A stretch of DNA of 64,000 bases from positions 3,636,001 to 3,700,000 of the forward strand of contig NZ_CP080524.1 in the NCBI RefSeq assembly GCF_024746795.1, given 5' to 3'. Below the pieces are notes generated by a model. The model worked only from the letters and a program-made list of their open reading frames with translations. It had not been told where the DNA came from and did no database searches. A program made the translations under genes and the position numbers. Of this stretch, positions 25,051-35,256 are shown one piece after another (within the stretch, counting starts at the first letter, position 1; each line of letters starts with the position of its first letter). This stretch comes from Mesorhizobium sp. AR10 (GTDB taxonomy: Bacteria > Pseudomonadota > Alphaproteobacteria > Rhizobiales > Rhizobiaceae).

Positions 25051-25995
25051 ATGGCGACGGCAAGCAGCGCGCAGCGCGAACCTTCCATGGAAGAAATACT
25101 GGCTTCCATCAGGCGGATCATCGAAGACAGCGACACCGGCCGCAAGCAGCCGGGTGAAGCGGACGAGTTGCGCCAGGATCTCGAGCCGGCTCCGGCGGCC
25201 GAGCCGGCATCGGATGTGGATGCCTTCCGCAGCGAGCTGCATGCCGAAGCCGGCACCAGGAAGCCGATCACGCTGGCAGAAGTACAAGCGCAACTGGCGG
25301 CGACTGAGCCGGTTATCGCGCGCATGGAAACACCGGTACGCTTAGACCCGGCCCCGGTGGAGGCGCCGGCGGCGCGTGCCCCCACTACTTTGGCCCCCAC
25401 TACCTTGGCCGAAGTGAGCGCAAGGATCGCCGCCGAGTCTGCCCCGACAGCAAAAGCAGATGCGCCGGCGACGGCAAGGATTGCGGAAACCAGCGATAGC
25501 ATCGTGACCGATTGGCGGCGCGAGATTGCCGCTGTCGGCGAAGCGACAAAGACCGCTGCTGTGGTCAAGCCGGTCAAGGTCGAGATGCGACGGACGCCGG
25601 AAGCCGAGCCGGAAGCTGCAATTTTCGAGGATGACTTGACGGCCGAGCCGGCTTTCGGGCCGACGCCTTCGCACAGCGAGCCGACGCTTTCGCACAGCGA
25701 GCCGACGCATTCGGGCAGCGAACCGACGCCTTTGCGCAGCGAGTTGGCGCACCAGGCCAGCGGCGATGCCCCGCCGGCCCGCCCGGCGATCCTTTCGGAA
25801 CGCACCGGCCGGCAAGTTGCCGCAGCTTTTGGCGAGCTTTCCGACGCGTTTGCCAGCCGCAGCAAGAAAACCTTCGACGAGATGGCCGAGGAGATGCTGA
25901 GGCCGATGCTGCAGGACTGGCTGGACAACAATCTGCCGACGCTGGTCGAACGGCTGGTGCGCGAGGAAATCGAGCGCGTGGCGCGCGGCGCGTAG
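25051..25995 (+). CDS. popZ: polar organising protein PopZ (DUF2497)
   Basis: Predicted 314 residues. The ends are diagnostic: N-terminal EPSMEEILASIRRIIEDS and C-terminal MLRPMLQDWLDNNLPTLVERLVREEIERVARG, the oligomerisation helix. The middle is a Pro/Ala/Glu-rich disordered spacer with four tandem 7-residue repeats. PopZ condenses at the cell pole and anchors the chromosome-origin/ParB complex; in Rhizobiales it marks the growing pole. A GTG two codons upstream is an alternative start. It precedes valS, from which it is separated by a terminator. Confidence 0.88.
   Translation: MATASSAQREPSMEEILASIRRIIEDSDTGRKQPGEADELRQDLEPAPAAEPASDVDAFRSELHAEAGTRKPITLAEVQAQLAATEPVIARMETPVRLDPAPVEAPAARAPTTLAPTTLAEVSARIAAESAPTAKADAPATARIAETSDSIVTDWRREIAAVGEATKTAAVVKPVKVEMRRTPEAEPEAAIFEDDLTAEPAFGPTPSHSEPTLSHSEPTHSGSEPTPLRSELAHQASGDAPPARPAILSERTGRQVAAAFGELSDAFASRSKKTFDEMAEEMLRPMLQDWLDNNLPTLVERLVREEIERVARGA
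25660..25743 (+). repeat. 21-bp x 4 in-frame tandem repeat in popZ
   Basis: Four contiguous 21-bp units starting CCGACG encode PTPSHSE, PTLSHSE, PTHSGSE and PTPLRSE. Copies 1 and 2 differ by a single base, so expansion appears recent and length polymorphism is likely. Confidence 0.92.
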
Positions 25996-26017
25996 TAACA
26001 ATTCCGACAGACGACAG

Positions 26018-26045
26018 ACGCCGCCGCTTTCGGGCGGCGTTTTCG
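26018..26045 (+). terminator. Rho-independent terminator after popZ
   Basis: Stem ACGCCGCC / GGCGGCGT with loop GCTTTCG, followed by TTTTCG. It begins 23 bp after the popZ stop. Confidence 0.85.
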
Positions 26046-26280
26046 TTGATGCCCTGGTCTCAGCCGCTCTCGGCGGCTATCGCGAAGGCGATCAACTTGC
26101 CGTCGATATCCCATGAAGGTGCGGGCGCGGCTGCGTCGACGATCGTCTCGGTGAGTTGCCTTGATTTGTGCAGTCACTATGTACCAGCATTGCCGTCCGC
26201 CGCGCGCCCGCGGTTGACTTGCCAACAGCCTTCCGATTTACACCGGACCCAACAAATCCCGACAGCCCGGACTGCTTCCC

Positions 26281-29064
26281 ATGCTCGAAAAAACCTACGA
26301 CGCAAAAACCGTCGAGCCCAAGATCGCCAAGATCTGGGAGGATGCCGACGCCTTTCGCGCCGGCGCCGGCGCCGAGGAGGGTGCTGAAGCCTTCACCATC
26401 GTCATTCCGCCGCCGAATGTCACCGGCTCGCTGCATATGGGCCACGCGCTCAACAATACATTGCAGGACATACTGGTGCGCTTCGAGCGCATGCGCGGCA
26501 AGAATGTGCTGTGGCAGCCCGGCATGGACCACGCCGGCATCGCCACGCAGATGGTGGTCGAGCGCCAGCTGATGGAGAAGCAGATCCACCGCCGCGATCT
26601 GACGCGCGAGCAGTTCATCGACAAGGTGTGGGAGTGGAAGGCCGAATCCGGTGGCGCCATCTTCAACCAGCTGAAGCGGCTCGGCGCCTCGGCCGACTGG
26701 AGCCGAGAGCGCTTCACCATGGACGAAGGCCTGTCGAAGGCCGTGCTCGAAGTGTTCGTCACGCTCTACAAGGAAGGGCTGATCTACAAGGACAAGCGGC
26801 TGGTGAACTGGGACCCGAAATTGCTGACGGCGATTTCCGATCTCGAGGTCGAGCAGCAGGAAGTCAACGGCAGTCTCTGGCACTTCCGCTATCCCATAGA
26901 GGGCGAGACATTCGATCCGGAAAACCCCAACACCTTCATCACGGTGGCGACGACGCGCCCGGAGACGATGCTTGGCGATACCGCTGTGGCCGTGCATCCG
27001 AACGACGAGCGATACCGGCATCTGGTCGGGAAAAATGTAGTGTTGCCGATCGTCGGCAGAAAAATCCCGGTGGTGGCGGACGAGTATTCCGATCCGGAAA
27101 AGGGTTCGGGCGCGGTCAAGATTACGCCGGCGCACGACTTCAACGACTTCGAGGTCGGCAGGCGTCACAAGCTGCCAGCGATCAACATCCTTACCACCGA
27201 GGCGGCGGTGACCTTGGGGGATAATGAGGATTTTCTCGCCGGGCTCGAGGTGACGCCGGAGCGCCAGGCCGTCTGGGATGAGCTCGATGGCCTCGATCGT
27301 TTCGTGGCACGCAAGAATGTCGTCGAATTGATGGAAGCCGGCGGGTTCCTCGACAAGGTCGAGCCGCATCGCCACGCCGTGCCGCATGGCGACCGCGGCG
27401 GCGTGCCGATCGAACCGTTCCTCACCGAACAGTGGTATGCGAATGCAGCTGAGTTGGCCAAGCCGGCCATTGCCTCGGTGCGCGAGGGCCGCACCAATTT
27501 CGTGCCGAAGAATTGGGAAAAGACCTATTTCGACTGGATGGAGAACATCCAGCCCTGGTGCATCTCGCGCCAACTCTGGTGGGGCCACCAGATCCCAGCC
27601 TGGTACGGGCCGGACGGGCGCGTCTTCGTCGAAAAAACCGAAGAGGAGGCGCTTGGCGCTGCGGTCGAATACTATCTGGCGCTGGAAGGGCCTTGGAAAG
27701 GCTGGGTCGAGGACAAGCTCGAGAACTTCAAGCCGGGCGAGATCCTGACCCGTGACGAGGATGTGCTCGACACGTGGTTTTCTTCGGCGCTGTGGCCGTT
27801 CTCGACGCTGGGGTGGCCGGACCACACACCGGAGCTGAAGACCTATTACCAGACCGACGTGCTGGTGACCGGCTTCGACATCATTTTCTTCTGGGTCGCC
27901 CGCATGATGATGATGGGGCTGCATTTCATGGACGAGGAGCCGTTCCACACGGTCTATGTCCATGCGCTGGTGCGCGACAAGAACGGGCAGAAGATGTCGA
28001 AGTCGAAAGGCAACGTCATCGATCCGCTCGACCTTATCGACGAATACGGCGCCGATGCGCTGCGCTTCACGCTGACGGTGATGGCGGCGCAAGGGCGCGA
28101 TGTGAAACTCGATCCGGCCCGCATCGCCGGCTATCGCAATTTTGGCACCAAGCTCTGGAACGCCACGCGTTTTGCCGAGATGAACGAAGTCGCGCGAAAC
28201 GACGATTTCTGGCTGAACGACGCCAAGCTGGCGGTCAACCGCTGGATCCTGACCGAACTGACGCGGGCGGCGCGCGAGATTACCGACGGCATCACCTCAT
28301 ACCGCTTCAACGAGGCGGCGGGTGCGGCCTACCGCTTTGTCTGGAACCTGTTCTGCGACTGGTACCTGGAGCTAATGAAGCCGGTGTTCATGGGCACGGA
28401 CGAGGCCGCCAAGGCCGAAAGTCGCGCCTGCGTCGCCTTCGTGCTCGACGAGATCTACAAGCTGTTGCACCCGATGATGCCGTTCATGACCGAGGAATTG
28501 TGGGCGCAGACCGCTGGTGAGGGGAAGGAGCGCTCGTCGTTGCTCTGCCATGCGGCATGGCCGTCGCCGGACTTCGAGGATGCCGAAGCGGCCGCCGACA
28601 TCAACTGGCTGGTCGATCTCGTCTCCGGCATCCGTTCGGTGCGCTCGGAAATGAACGTGCCGCCGGCGGCGATCGCGCCGCTGGTGGTGATCGGTGCCAA
28701 TGCGGCGACACACGAGAGGCTCGAGCGCCAGGCATCGGCGATCAAGCGGCTGGCGCGGATCGGCGACATTTCGCTCGCCGAAGCAACCCCCAAGGGCTCG
28801 GCCCAGATCGTGCTCAACGAGGCGACCATCTGCCTGCCGCTCGGCAATCTGATCGACCTGACCGCCGAGGCGGCGCGGCTACAGAAGGAACTCGCCAAGG
28901 TGACCGAGGAAATCGCGCGTCTGCACAAGAAGCTTTCGAACGACAGATTCGTTGCCAGCGCGCCTGCCGAGATCGTGGAGGCCGAGCGCGAAAAACTCGC
29001 CGAATTTCGCGATGAACAAGAGAAGCTGTCAGTGGCGCTGACTCGGGTGCGCGACGCCGGTTGA
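26281..29064 (+). CDS. valS: valyl-tRNA synthetase
   Basis: Predicted 927 residues, class I aminoacyl-tRNA synthetase that charges tRNA-Val in the cytosol. The signature HIGH variant is HMGH at 52-55 in [14 protein letters not shown], and KMSKS is at 571-575. The editing domain (about 210-330) contains [17 protein letters not shown], and the C-terminus carries the coiled-coil tRNA-binding arm (about 860-925, [20 protein letters not shown]). Length agrees with alphaproteobacterial ValS. Confidence 0.97.
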   Translation: MLEKTYDAKTVEPKIAKIWEDADAFRAGAGAEEGAEAFTIVIPPPNVTGSLHMGHALNNTLQDILVRFERMRGKNVLWQPGMDHAGIATQMVVERQLMEKQIHRRDLTREQFIDKVWEWKAESGGAIFNQLKRLGASADWSRERFTMDEGLSKAVLEVFVTLYKEGLIYKDKRLVNWDPKLLTAISDLEVEQQEVNGSLWHFRYPIEGETFDPENPNTFITVATTRPETMLGDTAVAVHPNDERYRHLVGKNVVLPIVGRKIPVVADEYSDPEKGSGAVKITPAHDFNDFEVGRRHKLPAINILTTEAAVTLGDNEDFLAGLEVTPERQAVWDELDGLDRFVARKNVVELMEAGGFLDKVEPHRHAVPHGDRGGVPIEPFLTEQWYANAAELAKPAIASVREGRTNFVPKNWEKTYFDWMENIQPWCISRQLWWGHQIPAWYGPDGRVFVEKTEEEALGAAVEYYLALEGPWKGWVEDKLENFKPGEILTRDEDVLDTWFSSALWPFSTLGWPDHTPELKTYYQTDVLVTGFDIIFFWVARMMMMGLHFMDEEPFHTVYVHALVRDKNGQKMSKSKGNVIDPLDLIDEYGADALRFTLTVMAAQGRDVKLDPARIAGYRNFGTKLWNATRFAEMNEVARNDDFWLNDAKLAVNRWILTELTRAAREITDGITSYRFNEAAGAAYRFVWNLFCDWYLELMKPVFMGTDEAAKAESRACVAFVLDEIYKLLHPMMPFMTEELWAQTAGEGKERSSLLCHAAWPSPDFEDAEAAADINWLVDLVSGIRSVRSEMNVPPAAIAPLVVIGANAATHERLERQASAIKRLARIGDISLAEATPKGSAQIVLNEATICLPLGNLIDLTAEAARLQKELAKVTEEIARLHKKLSNDRFVASAPAEIVEAEREKLAEFRDEQEKLSVALTRVRDAG

Positions 29065-29424
29065 GGGTGGGTTGGATTCGCGAATCCTGGGGCCAACTTC
29101 GGGGCCGTTTCCTTGCCCCAAGAACAGGCATTCCGTTGCGTAAATGTTGACGTAAACGGAAGTTTTTGCCCCATTGTTGCCATAATGTAACAATGGGGCC
29201 GAACACCTGCGAAATGCGCTGTTTCTGAGCCATTTTTGGCTGATTTTTCTGAATTTTTTGCCGTCGTGCATGCAAAAGGCTGTTTTGAGGCCTTGCCGTA
29301 AGGGCCTGCACTTTGGCGAAAATGCGTTCGACGGAGGCGTACATGTACGCGTCATGAATTCGTTGTTGCGCCGTTAACCCGAATTGGTTCTAGCTTGGTG
29401 CACGAAGTATTCGGGAGGACATTC
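29065..29424. other. leader region of the OmpP1-like gene
   Basis: About 360 bp with no gene but rich in symmetry: an 11-bp inverted repeat (29168-29199), AGGCC / GGCCT around 29289-29308, and a 14-bp perfect palindrome GCGTACATGTACGC (29337-29350). These look like operator or mRNA-structure elements of the following porin gene. Confidence 0.5.
29168..29199. promoter_or_regulatory. 11-bp inverted repeat upstream of porin gene
   Basis: GCCCCATTGTT and AACAATGGGGC are exact complements separated by ten bases. No T-run follows on either strand, so an operator or leader structure is more likely than a terminator. Confidence 0.5.
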
Positions 29425-30693
29425 ATGAACAATTTGCGACTGAAAGCGCTGCTGGGGGCGGGGTGCTTTTCGCTGGCTTTATCGGGGGCGGCGATGCACC
29501 CGGCGCATGCGGGCGGCCTGGAACGCGGCGGCTACGACATCGATCTGCTGTTCGATCCGGCACAGGTCACAGGCGAGGTTTCCGGCACGTACGTGATGCC
29601 GCAACGAGACCTCAAGAATGTGGTGGACACGAATCCGGCTGACGGTGACCTCACGCCGCTGGGCGGAGCCCGCGATACTGAAAGCTATTGGGTCCCCAGC
29701 GCCGGCATCAAGATCGGCATGGGGCCCGTCGATTGCCTTGGTGACTATTCGCAGCCGATCGGAGCGTCCAGCAATCCCGGCGTCAATTGGGCCGGCGCGA
29801 ACGGCAATATTGAGACTCAAGTGGAGAGCCACGCCTTTGGCGCCACCTGCTCATACAAGATGGACCTCGGCAAAGGACAGTTTCGTTTCATTGGTGGCGT
29901 ATTTCACGAGGATGTTTCGGGCTTCAAGGAACAGTTGGTAGCTCCCCTTCCTGCGATGTTTGGTACAGGCGTAGGGCGCCTTGATCTCGAGGGGGACGGT
30001 TGGGGATGGCGTACCGGCGTTGCCTATGAGATTCCAGACATCGCTCTGCGCGCCAGCTTGGTCTACAATTCGGCAGTCAAGCTCGACAACCTGGCTGGAA
30101 CGCTTGATCTGACCCAGGTTCCTGGTTTCGTCGTGCCAGGGAACCCGCTTTTGGGTGTAGTAACCGATGTCTATGGTTCTGCGCAGGTTCCTGACTCGCT
30201 GGAACTCAAGCTGCAGTCGGGCATCGCTCCTGGCTGGCTGGCTTTTGGATCCATCAAGTGGGTAAATTGGAGCGAATTGCAAAGCATCCCATTCTGCCCT
30301 ACCGCGACCAAAGGGTTGGTCGCTTGCACCACAACCAGCGCGGTCCGAGCCACCTCGTTGGATCTGCTCTACAGGGACGGCTGGACCGTGTCCGGTGGTA
30401 TCGGCCACAAGTTCAATGATCAATGGAGCGGCGCCGCAGCTCTTACCTGGGATCGCGGCACGACCACCGGCCTCAGCGCTCAGACCGATACTTGGACAGT
30501 GAGCGGAGGGGTATCCTACACGCCGACCCAAAACGTCGAGCTTCGTTTCGGTGGGGCATTGGGCGTACTCACCAGCGGATCGATACATCAGGTCGTGGGC
30601 AGCGATGGCGTTACTTACGGCACCGACTATACCGCCGACTTCGGCAACGATCTTGTTTCGGCCCTATCGGGCTCGGTGAAGGTAAAGTGGTAA
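29425..30693 (+). CDS. OmpP1/FadL-family outer-membrane protein
   Basis: Predicted 422 residues with a signal peptide (cleavage near AHAGGLERGGYDIDLLFD). Repeated amphipathic strands and markers such as GWGWRTGVAYEIPDIALRASLVY, PDSLELKLQSGIAPGWLAFGSIKWVNWS and the terminal SGSVKVKW (C-terminal aromatic of a beta-barrel) fit the OmpP1/FadL/TodX group that passes hydrophobic molecules across the outer membrane. The ATG follows GGGAGGAC. Monocistronic: a long leader before it and a strong terminator after it. Confidence 0.85.
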   Translation: MNNLRLKALLGAGCFSLALSGAAMHPAHAGGLERGGYDIDLLFDPAQVTGEVSGTYVMPQRDLKNVVDTNPADGDLTPLGGARDTESYWVPSAGIKIGMGPVDCLGDYSQPIGASSNPGVNWAGANGNIETQVESHAFGATCSYKMDLGKGQFRFIGGVFHEDVSGFKEQLVAPLPAMFGTGVGRLDLEGDGWGWRTGVAYEIPDIALRASLVYNSAVKLDNLAGTLDLTQVPGFVVPGNPLLGVVTDVYGSAQVPDSLELKLQSGIAPGWLAFGSIKWVNWSELQSIPFCPTATKGLVACTTTSAVRATSLDLLYRDGWTVSGGIGHKFNDQWSGAAALTWDRGTTTGLSAQTDTWTVSGGVSYTPTQNVELRFGGALGVLTSGSIHQVVGSDGVTYGTDYTADFGNDLVSALSGSVKVKW

Positions 30694-30712
30694 GCCTTTC
30701 GAACTGAACAAT

Positions 30713-30742
30713 AAAAGGCCGGGCATCGTCCGGCCTTTTTTG
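30713..30742 (+). terminator. Rho-independent terminator after porin gene
   Basis: Stem AAAAGGCCGG / CCGGCCTTTT with loop GCATCGT, followed by TT. The A/T flanks make it function on both strands in principle. Confidence 0.92.
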
Positions 30743-30841
30743 TTTGAACAGGCATTTGCCTGATGGCGCGCGTCTGCGTTGCAAAAATGCAGCACAACCT
30801 CCGCATAGAGTCCCGATTTGTCGCGGTAGAATCTGGATAAG

Positions 30842-30904
30842 GCTCTATCTCTTTGTTTCGCCACGATCTTTTACGAAATCCGGGTTCCATTTTTTCAGGA
30901 CTGC
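30842..30904. repeat. rhizobial intergenic repeat-like segment
   Basis: The block CTCTATCTCTTTGTTTCG ... GATCTTTTACGAAATCC ... GGTTCCATTTTTTCAGGA has the look of a short degenerate intergenic palindrome common in Rhizobiales (ATCTCTTTGTTT ... ACCGGTTCCACTTTT consensus as I recall it). Only one copy of this type is in the window, so assignment rests on memory of the family. It lies in the 390-bp region before ilvD. Confidence 0.45.
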
Positions 30905-31081
30905 CGGTCCGGCGATTGTGACGTTTTGGCAACAGTTCCTGAGCAACGCCCGCACCGCAAAGTGACTCAGGGGAATTGCCCATTTCCCGCCATAAACCCG
31001 GCGCACCTCAATATGGTCTCGGGACACGCGCCAAAAGGCTCGGCGATGGGACAGGCCGCACCGCCCGCGGCAAGGACGAGT

Positions 31082-32806
31082 ATGGACGCCAGAGTCATCT
31101 CCAAGGCCAAGTTGCCCAGCCGCCATGTGACCGTTGGTCCGGCGCGTGCGCCGCACCGCTCCTATCTCTATGCGATGGGACTGTCGGCGGCTGAGATCGC
31201 GCAGCCGCTGGTCGGCGTTGCCAGTTGCTGGAATGAGGCGGCACCTTGCAACATCTCGCTGATGCGCCAGGCGCAGGTGGTCAAGAAGGGCGTGGCCGCC
31301 GCCAGCGGCACGCCGCGCGAATTCTGCACCATCACCGTTACCGACGGCATCGCCATGGGCCACCAGGGCATGAAGTCGTCACTGGTGTCGCGCGAGGTCA
31401 TCGCCGATTCAGTCGAGCTGACCATGCGCGGCCATTGCTATGACGCGCTGGTCGGACTGGCCGGTTGCGACAAGTCTCTGCCCGGCATGATGATGGCCAT
31501 GGTGCGGCTCAACGTGCCGTCGATCTTCATTTATGGCGGCTCGATCCTGCCCGGCAGCTATCGCGGCCGGCAGATCACCGTGCAGGATGTGTTCGAGGCG
31601 GTCGGCCAGCACTCTGTCGGCGCGGTCAGCGACGCTGAACTGCTCGAAATCGAGCAGGCCGCCTGTCCGTCGGCCGGCTCCTGTGGCGCCCAGTTCACCG
31701 CCAACACCATGGCCACCGTCGCCGAGGCGATCGGGCTGGCGTTGCCCTATTCCTGTGGCGCACCGGCTCCCTACGAGATGCGCGACCGCTTCAATTTCGC
31801 CTCCGGTGAAAAGATCATGGAGCTGATCGCCAAGAACATCCGGCCACGCGACATCGTCACGTTGAAGGCGCTGGAGAACGCGGCGACCGTGGTTTCGGCC
31901 ACTGGCGGCTCGACCAATGCGGCGCTGCATCTGCCGGCCATCGCGCATGAGGCCGGGATAAAATTCGACCTGTTCGACGTGGCGAAGATCTTCGAGAAGA
32001 CGCCTTACATCGCCGACCTGAAGCCAGGCGGCAAATATGTAGCCAAGGACATGTTCGAGGCCGGCGGCATTCCGCTGTTGATGAAGACCTTGCTCGACCA
32101 CGGCTATCTGCATGGCGATTGCCTGACGGTGACTGGCCGCACTTTGGCCGAAAACATGGAACACGTTACCTGGAATGATAGCCAGGATGTGGTCCGTCCC
32201 GCCAACAGACCAATCACCCAAACCGGCGGTGTCGTGGGCTTGAAGGGAAATCTTGCCCCCGAAGGCGCGATCGTGAAGGTCGCGGGCATGTCGGAGCTGA
32301 AATTCTCAGGCCCGGCGCGCTGCTTCGATTCGGAAGAGGAATGTTTTGAGGCGGTTACGCACCGCAACTACAGGGAAGGCGAGGTTCTCGTCATCCGCTA
32401 CGAGGGTCCGCGCGGCGGCCCGGGCATGCGGGAAATGCTGTCGACGACGGCGGCTCTCTACGGCCAGGGCATGGGCGGCAAGGTGGCCCTCATCACCGAC
32501 GGGCGCTTTTCGGGCGCGACGCGCGGTTTCTGCATCGGCCATGTCGGGCCGGAAGCAGCCGTGGGCGGCCCGATCGGGCTGCTGAGGGATGGCGACGTGA
32601 TTTCGATCGATGCGGTGAACGGCACGATCGAGGTGGCGCTGTCCGACACTGAACTGGAGGCGAGGGCAAAGACATGGAAGGCGCGCACGACCGACTATCA
32701 GTCGGGCGCGATCTGGAAATATGCACAGACGGTAGGGCCTGCCCGCGACGGTGCGGTCACCCATCCGGGTGGTGCGAAAGAAACACATTGCTATGCGGAT
32801 ATCTGA
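31082..32806 (+). CDS. ilvD: dihydroxy-acid dehydratase
   Basis: Predicted 574 residues, usual for rhizobial IlvD. It dehydrates dihydroxy-isovalerate and -methylvalerate in branched-chain amino-acid synthesis. The Fe-S cysteines are seen in the N-terminal cluster CWNEAAPC (49/56), GCDKS (129) and [14 protein letters not shown] (201); the C-terminal TDGRFSG-x-TRG motif is also present. The start at [10 protein letters not shown] matches the family; the 52-codon upstream extension runs into the intergenic repeat and was rejected. The stop overlaps the exoR start by 14 bp. Confidence 0.95.
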   Translation: MDARVISKAKLPSRHVTVGPARAPHRSYLYAMGLSAAEIAQPLVGVASCWNEAAPCNISLMRQAQVVKKGVAAASGTPREFCTITVTDGIAMGHQGMKSSLVSREVIADSVELTMRGHCYDALVGLAGCDKSLPGMMMAMVRLNVPSIFIYGGSILPGSYRGRQITVQDVFEAVGQHSVGAVSDAELLEIEQAACPSAGSCGAQFTANTMATVAEAIGLALPYSCGAPAPYEMRDRFNFASGEKIMELIAKNIRPRDIVTLKALENAATVVSATGGSTNAALHLPAIAHEAGIKFDLFDVAKIFEKTPYIADLKPGGKYVAKDMFEAGGIPLLMKTLLDHGYLHGDCLTVTGRTLAENMEHVTWNDSQDVVRPANRPITQTGGVVGLKGNLAPEGAIVKVAGMSELKFSGPARCFDSEEECFEAVTHRNYREGEVLVIRYEGPRGGPGMREMLSTTAALYGQGMGGKVALITDGRFSGATRGFCIGHVGPEAAVGGPIGLLRDGDVISIDAVNGTIEVALSDTELEARAKTWKARTTDYQSGAIWKYAQTVGPARDGAVTHPGGAKETHCYADI

Positions 32807-33629
32807 GTTGTTGAGGTCGTCTGTCTTTTCGGCACTGGTCGCGATCGCCACTTTTGGCGCGACCTTGGGCGCCGCGGGCCAGGCCATGGCCTTTGACGAC
32901 AAGGTGTTCGACGACAAGACCGGCGTGAAGCCGCAGTCCAGCCCCTGGGCGGTGTTCCAGTTCGGCTTCTCCGCCTACAAGAGCGGTCACAAGGAACAGG
33001 CGGCCGAGGCTTATAAATACGCCGCCGAGAACGGCCAGATCGGCGCCACCTGGAAGCTCGCGCGCATGTATGCCGAAGGAGACGGCGTGGCGCGCGACGA
33101 CTACGAGGCATTCAAGTTCTTCTCGGAGATCGTCGACCAGGATGTCGAACCCGGCTCGCCGGAGGAAAGCTATGTCTCCGACGCGCTGGTGGCGCTGGGC
33201 GACTATCTCCGCAAAGGCATTCCCGGCAGCCCGGTCACGGAAAACGAGGTGGCGGCCCAGGAATATTACATGCGCGCCGCCGCGAACTACCGCAATCCGA
33301 ATGCCCAGTTCGAAATGGGCCAGATGTTCCTGAAGGGTGAGGGCGGCGTCAAGGCCAGCGTCAAGCAGGCCGGGCGCTGGTTCCAGCTCGCCGCCGAAAA
33401 GGGCCATGCCGGCGCGCAGGCAACGCTCGGCAACCTGCTTTTCCAGAGCGGCAAGATCGTTCGCGGACTGGCGATGATGACCGCTGCACTCGAACGTGCC
33501 TCACCGGCCGACCAGCCGTGGATCCGCGGCATGCAGGAAGAGGCGTTCGCCGCAGCCGGCGAAGCCGACCGCCGCACCGCCATTTCGCTGGCCGCCGACA
33601 TCCTCACCAAGGGCGGCGGCGACCAGTAG
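32793..33629 (+). CDS. exoR: ExoR-type periplasmic Sel1-repeat regulator
   Basis: Predicted 278 residues with a signal peptide ending near QAMAFDD. The mature start [14 protein letters not shown], then Sel1-like repeats ([63 protein letters not shown]) and the C-terminal [11 protein letters not shown] match ExoR of Sinorhizobium and Rhizobium. There ExoR binds ExoS in the periplasm and holds the ExoS/ChvI two-component system off until it is proteolysed, controlling exopolysaccharide, motility and symbiosis. Here it overlaps ilvD, implying cotranscription; exoS/chvI are not in the window. Confidence 0.85.
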   Translation: MRISELLRSSVFSALVAIATFGATLGAAGQAMAFDDKVFDDKTGVKPQSSPWAVFQFGFSAYKSGHKEQAAEAYKYAAENGQIGATWKLARMYAEGDGVARDDYEAFKFFSEIVDQDVEPGSPEESYVSDALVALGDYLRKGIPGSPVTENEVAAQEYYMRAAANYRNPNAQFEMGQMFLKGEGGVKASVKQAGRWFQLAAEKGHAGAQATLGNLLFQSGKIVRGLAMMTAALERASPADQPWIRGMQEEAFAAAGEADRRTAISLAADILTKGGGDQ

Positions 33630-33673
33630 CCGCATACTCCGAAAATTGCAGAGGTTCAGATGGCCTCGACCGA

Positions 33674-33976
33674 TCAGTTCGCGGTCGGCTCGCTTGGTTC
33701 GGCCAAGGGCAGGGTCGGCGTCGAGATCGGCGTGGTGTGCAGGCGCGGTGCCAGCGTGTTTTCCGGACAATCGTCCCGAACCTTGATCCATGATGTGTTG
33801 TTGAGCACCATGTCGCAGCGGGCGAGGTGGCTCCGGCCGGCAAGTGTCAGGCAGGCGACCTGGCCGATCTGGAATGATTTCCCGTTGGCAAGGCATTCCG
33901 GGGCGGCAAAAGCCGGCGTCGCCACGGCCATCGCAAGCGCCGAGAGGATCGGGCAAAGAGCAGATCGAATAGTCAT
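33674..33976 (-). CDS. small exported protein, rhizobial type
   Basis: Predicted 100 residues with a signal peptide (cleavage near AFAAPEC). The mature part has four Cys, CLANGKSFQIGQVACLTLAG then HLARCDMVLNN and DDCPEN, a pattern I recognise from small uncharacterised Rhizobiales proteins; two disulphides are likely. A Thr/Pro-rich tail follows. The ATG opening the signal peptide is used. It is convergent with exoR, whose stop is 44 bp away. Confidence 0.65.
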   Translation of the reverse strand: MTIRSALCPILSALAMAVATPAFAAPECLANGKSFQIGQVACLTLAGRSHLARCDMVLNNTSWIKVRDDCPENTLAPRLHTTPISTPTLPLAEPSEPTAN

Positions 33977-34059
33977 GGGAACCCCAGCCGCCATGATGGT
34001 GGTCCATCAAGCGCGCGATTTGTGGCGATATCAGGATTTGGAGGCCGGGCTTAGCCCGA

Positions 34060-34854
34060 TCAAGCCGGCTGCAACGCCAGATTTATCACCACAGGCACGT
34101 GGTCGGACGGTTTTTCCCAGGCGCGCACATGCTTTTCGATCGAGGCCGAGGAAAAGCGGTTGGCAGCTTCTGGCGACAAAAGCAGGTGGTCGATGCGGAT
34201 GCCATTGTTCTTCTGCCAGGCGCCGGCCTGATAGTCCCAGAAGGTGTAGACATCGGCCGCGTCGGTGACGGAGCGCACCGCTTCGGTGAAGCCGAGATTC
34301 TTCAGTTGGCGGAACGCCTGCCGCGTCTGAGGCTGGAACAGCGCATCGCCCAGCCAGTTCTCCGGATATTTTGCGTCGATCGGCTCGGGGATGACATTGT
34401 AGTCGCCAGCCAGCACCAGCGCCTCTTCCGACAAAAGCCGCTGCTCGGCCCAGCGTTCGAGCCGTGCCATCCATGACAGCTTGTACGGAAACTTCTTCTC
34501 GTCATCGATCGGGTTGCCGTTCGGCAGATAGAGCGAGGCAACGCGCAAAGCGCCCTTGTCGGTCGAGAACACGCCTTCGATGAAACGCGCCTGTTCGTCG
34601 GCGTCGTCGCCCGGCAGGCCTCTGATAACCTCGTCGAAGCGCAGTTTCGACAGGATGGCGACGCCGTTGAAACCCTTCTGGCCATGGGTTTCGACATTGT
34701 AGCCCAGCGCCTCGATCTCGGCGCGCGGGAATTGCTCGTCGACCGTCTTGATCTCTTGCAGGCAGACGATGTCGGGCTGGCTTTCATTCAGCCAATGCAA
34801 GAGATTGCCGATGCGGGCGCGAACGCCGTTAATGTTCCAGGTGACGATTTTCAT
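34060..34854 (-). CDS. xthA: exodeoxyribonuclease III / AP endonuclease
   Basis: Predicted 264 residues of the Mg-dependent exonuclease-endonuclease-phosphatase fold. Active-site motifs are present: NINGVRAR at the N-terminus, CLQEIKT (metal-binding Glu34), LAGDYNVIP and the C-terminal SDHVPV. It cleaves at abasic sites and removes 3' blocks in base-excision repair. The start MKIVTWN is the family start. It begins 7 bp after the VOC gene, with which it is probably cotranscribed. Confidence 0.95.
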   Translation of the reverse strand: MKIVTWNINGVRARIGNLLHWLNESQPDIVCLQEIKTVDEQFPRAEIEALGYNVETHGQKGFNGVAILSKLRFDEVIRGLPGDDADEQARFIEGVFSTDKGALRVASLYLPNGNPIDDEKKFPYKLSWMARLERWAEQRLLSEEALVLAGDYNVIPEPIDAKYPENWLGDALFQPQTRQAFRQLKNLGFTEAVRSVTDAADVYTFWDYQAGAWQKNNGIRIDHLLLSPEAANRFSSASIEKHVRAWEKPSDHVPVVINLALQPA

Positions 34855-34861
34855 GGCAGCC

Positions 34862-35254
34862 TCAGGGATGTTTCGGCGCAATACGTTCGACGAGGCCGAT
34901 CGTATTGCCTGCCGGGTCCTTTAGAAAGGCCATCCATTCGCTTTCCCCCGCCGGGCCGAAGTGGCCTTCGATGTCGTTGTGGACAAGCGACGGCGGCGCG
35001 GTGAAGGGAATGCCTTCGGCTTTTGCCGAGGCGTGGAAGGCTTCGAGGCCCGCTATGTCGAGATAAACGATCCCCGCCGGCACGCCGTCGGTGAAGAACA
35101 GGCGCACGTCGCCAGCCATGATGAAGGCGATGCCCGGCGGATCGTAGCGTGCATGCACGCTCAAGCCGAGCACGTCGCGCCAAAATGCCAAAGTCGTGTC
35201 GAGGTCGCGCCCGGCCGAGAGCGCGACCTGACGGACCGCGCCGATTGCGGGCAT
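34862..35254 (-). CDS. VOC / glyoxalase-family protein
   Basis: Predicted 130 residues of the beta-alpha-beta-beta-beta VOC fold duplicated once: VRQVALSAGRDLDTTLAFWRDVLGL, DVRLFFTDG, then SLVHNDIEGHFG and AFLKDPAGNTIGLVE. Family members are metal-dependent lyases, dioxygenases or resistance proteins; the substrate cannot be read from sequence. It starts 2 bp after erpA and precedes xthA. Confidence 0.85.
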   Translation of the reverse strand: MPAIGAVRQVALSAGRDLDTTLAFWRDVLGLSVHARYDPPGIAFIMAGDVRLFFTDGVPAGIVYLDIAGLEAFHASAKAEGIPFTAPPSLVHNDIEGHFGPAGESEWMAFLKDPAGNTIGLVERIAPKHP

Positions 35255-35256
35255 GG

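Noticed and set aside
26046..26160. Reverse-strand frame ending WDIDGKLIAFAIAAESG before valS
   Set aside because: It looks protein-like but is only 37 codons after a stop and lacks ATG, GTG or TTG in a credible context. It could be a gene remnant.
24867..26225. 452-codon reverse-strand frame across popZ
   Set aside because: Ser/Ala-rich shadow of the popZ spacer; popZ termini are diagnostic on the plus strand.
26092..28092. 666-codon reverse-strand open frame opposite valS
   Set aside because: It is the antisense of a certain valS gene, His/Arg/Asp rich as expected of GC-rich shadows, and shows no domain.
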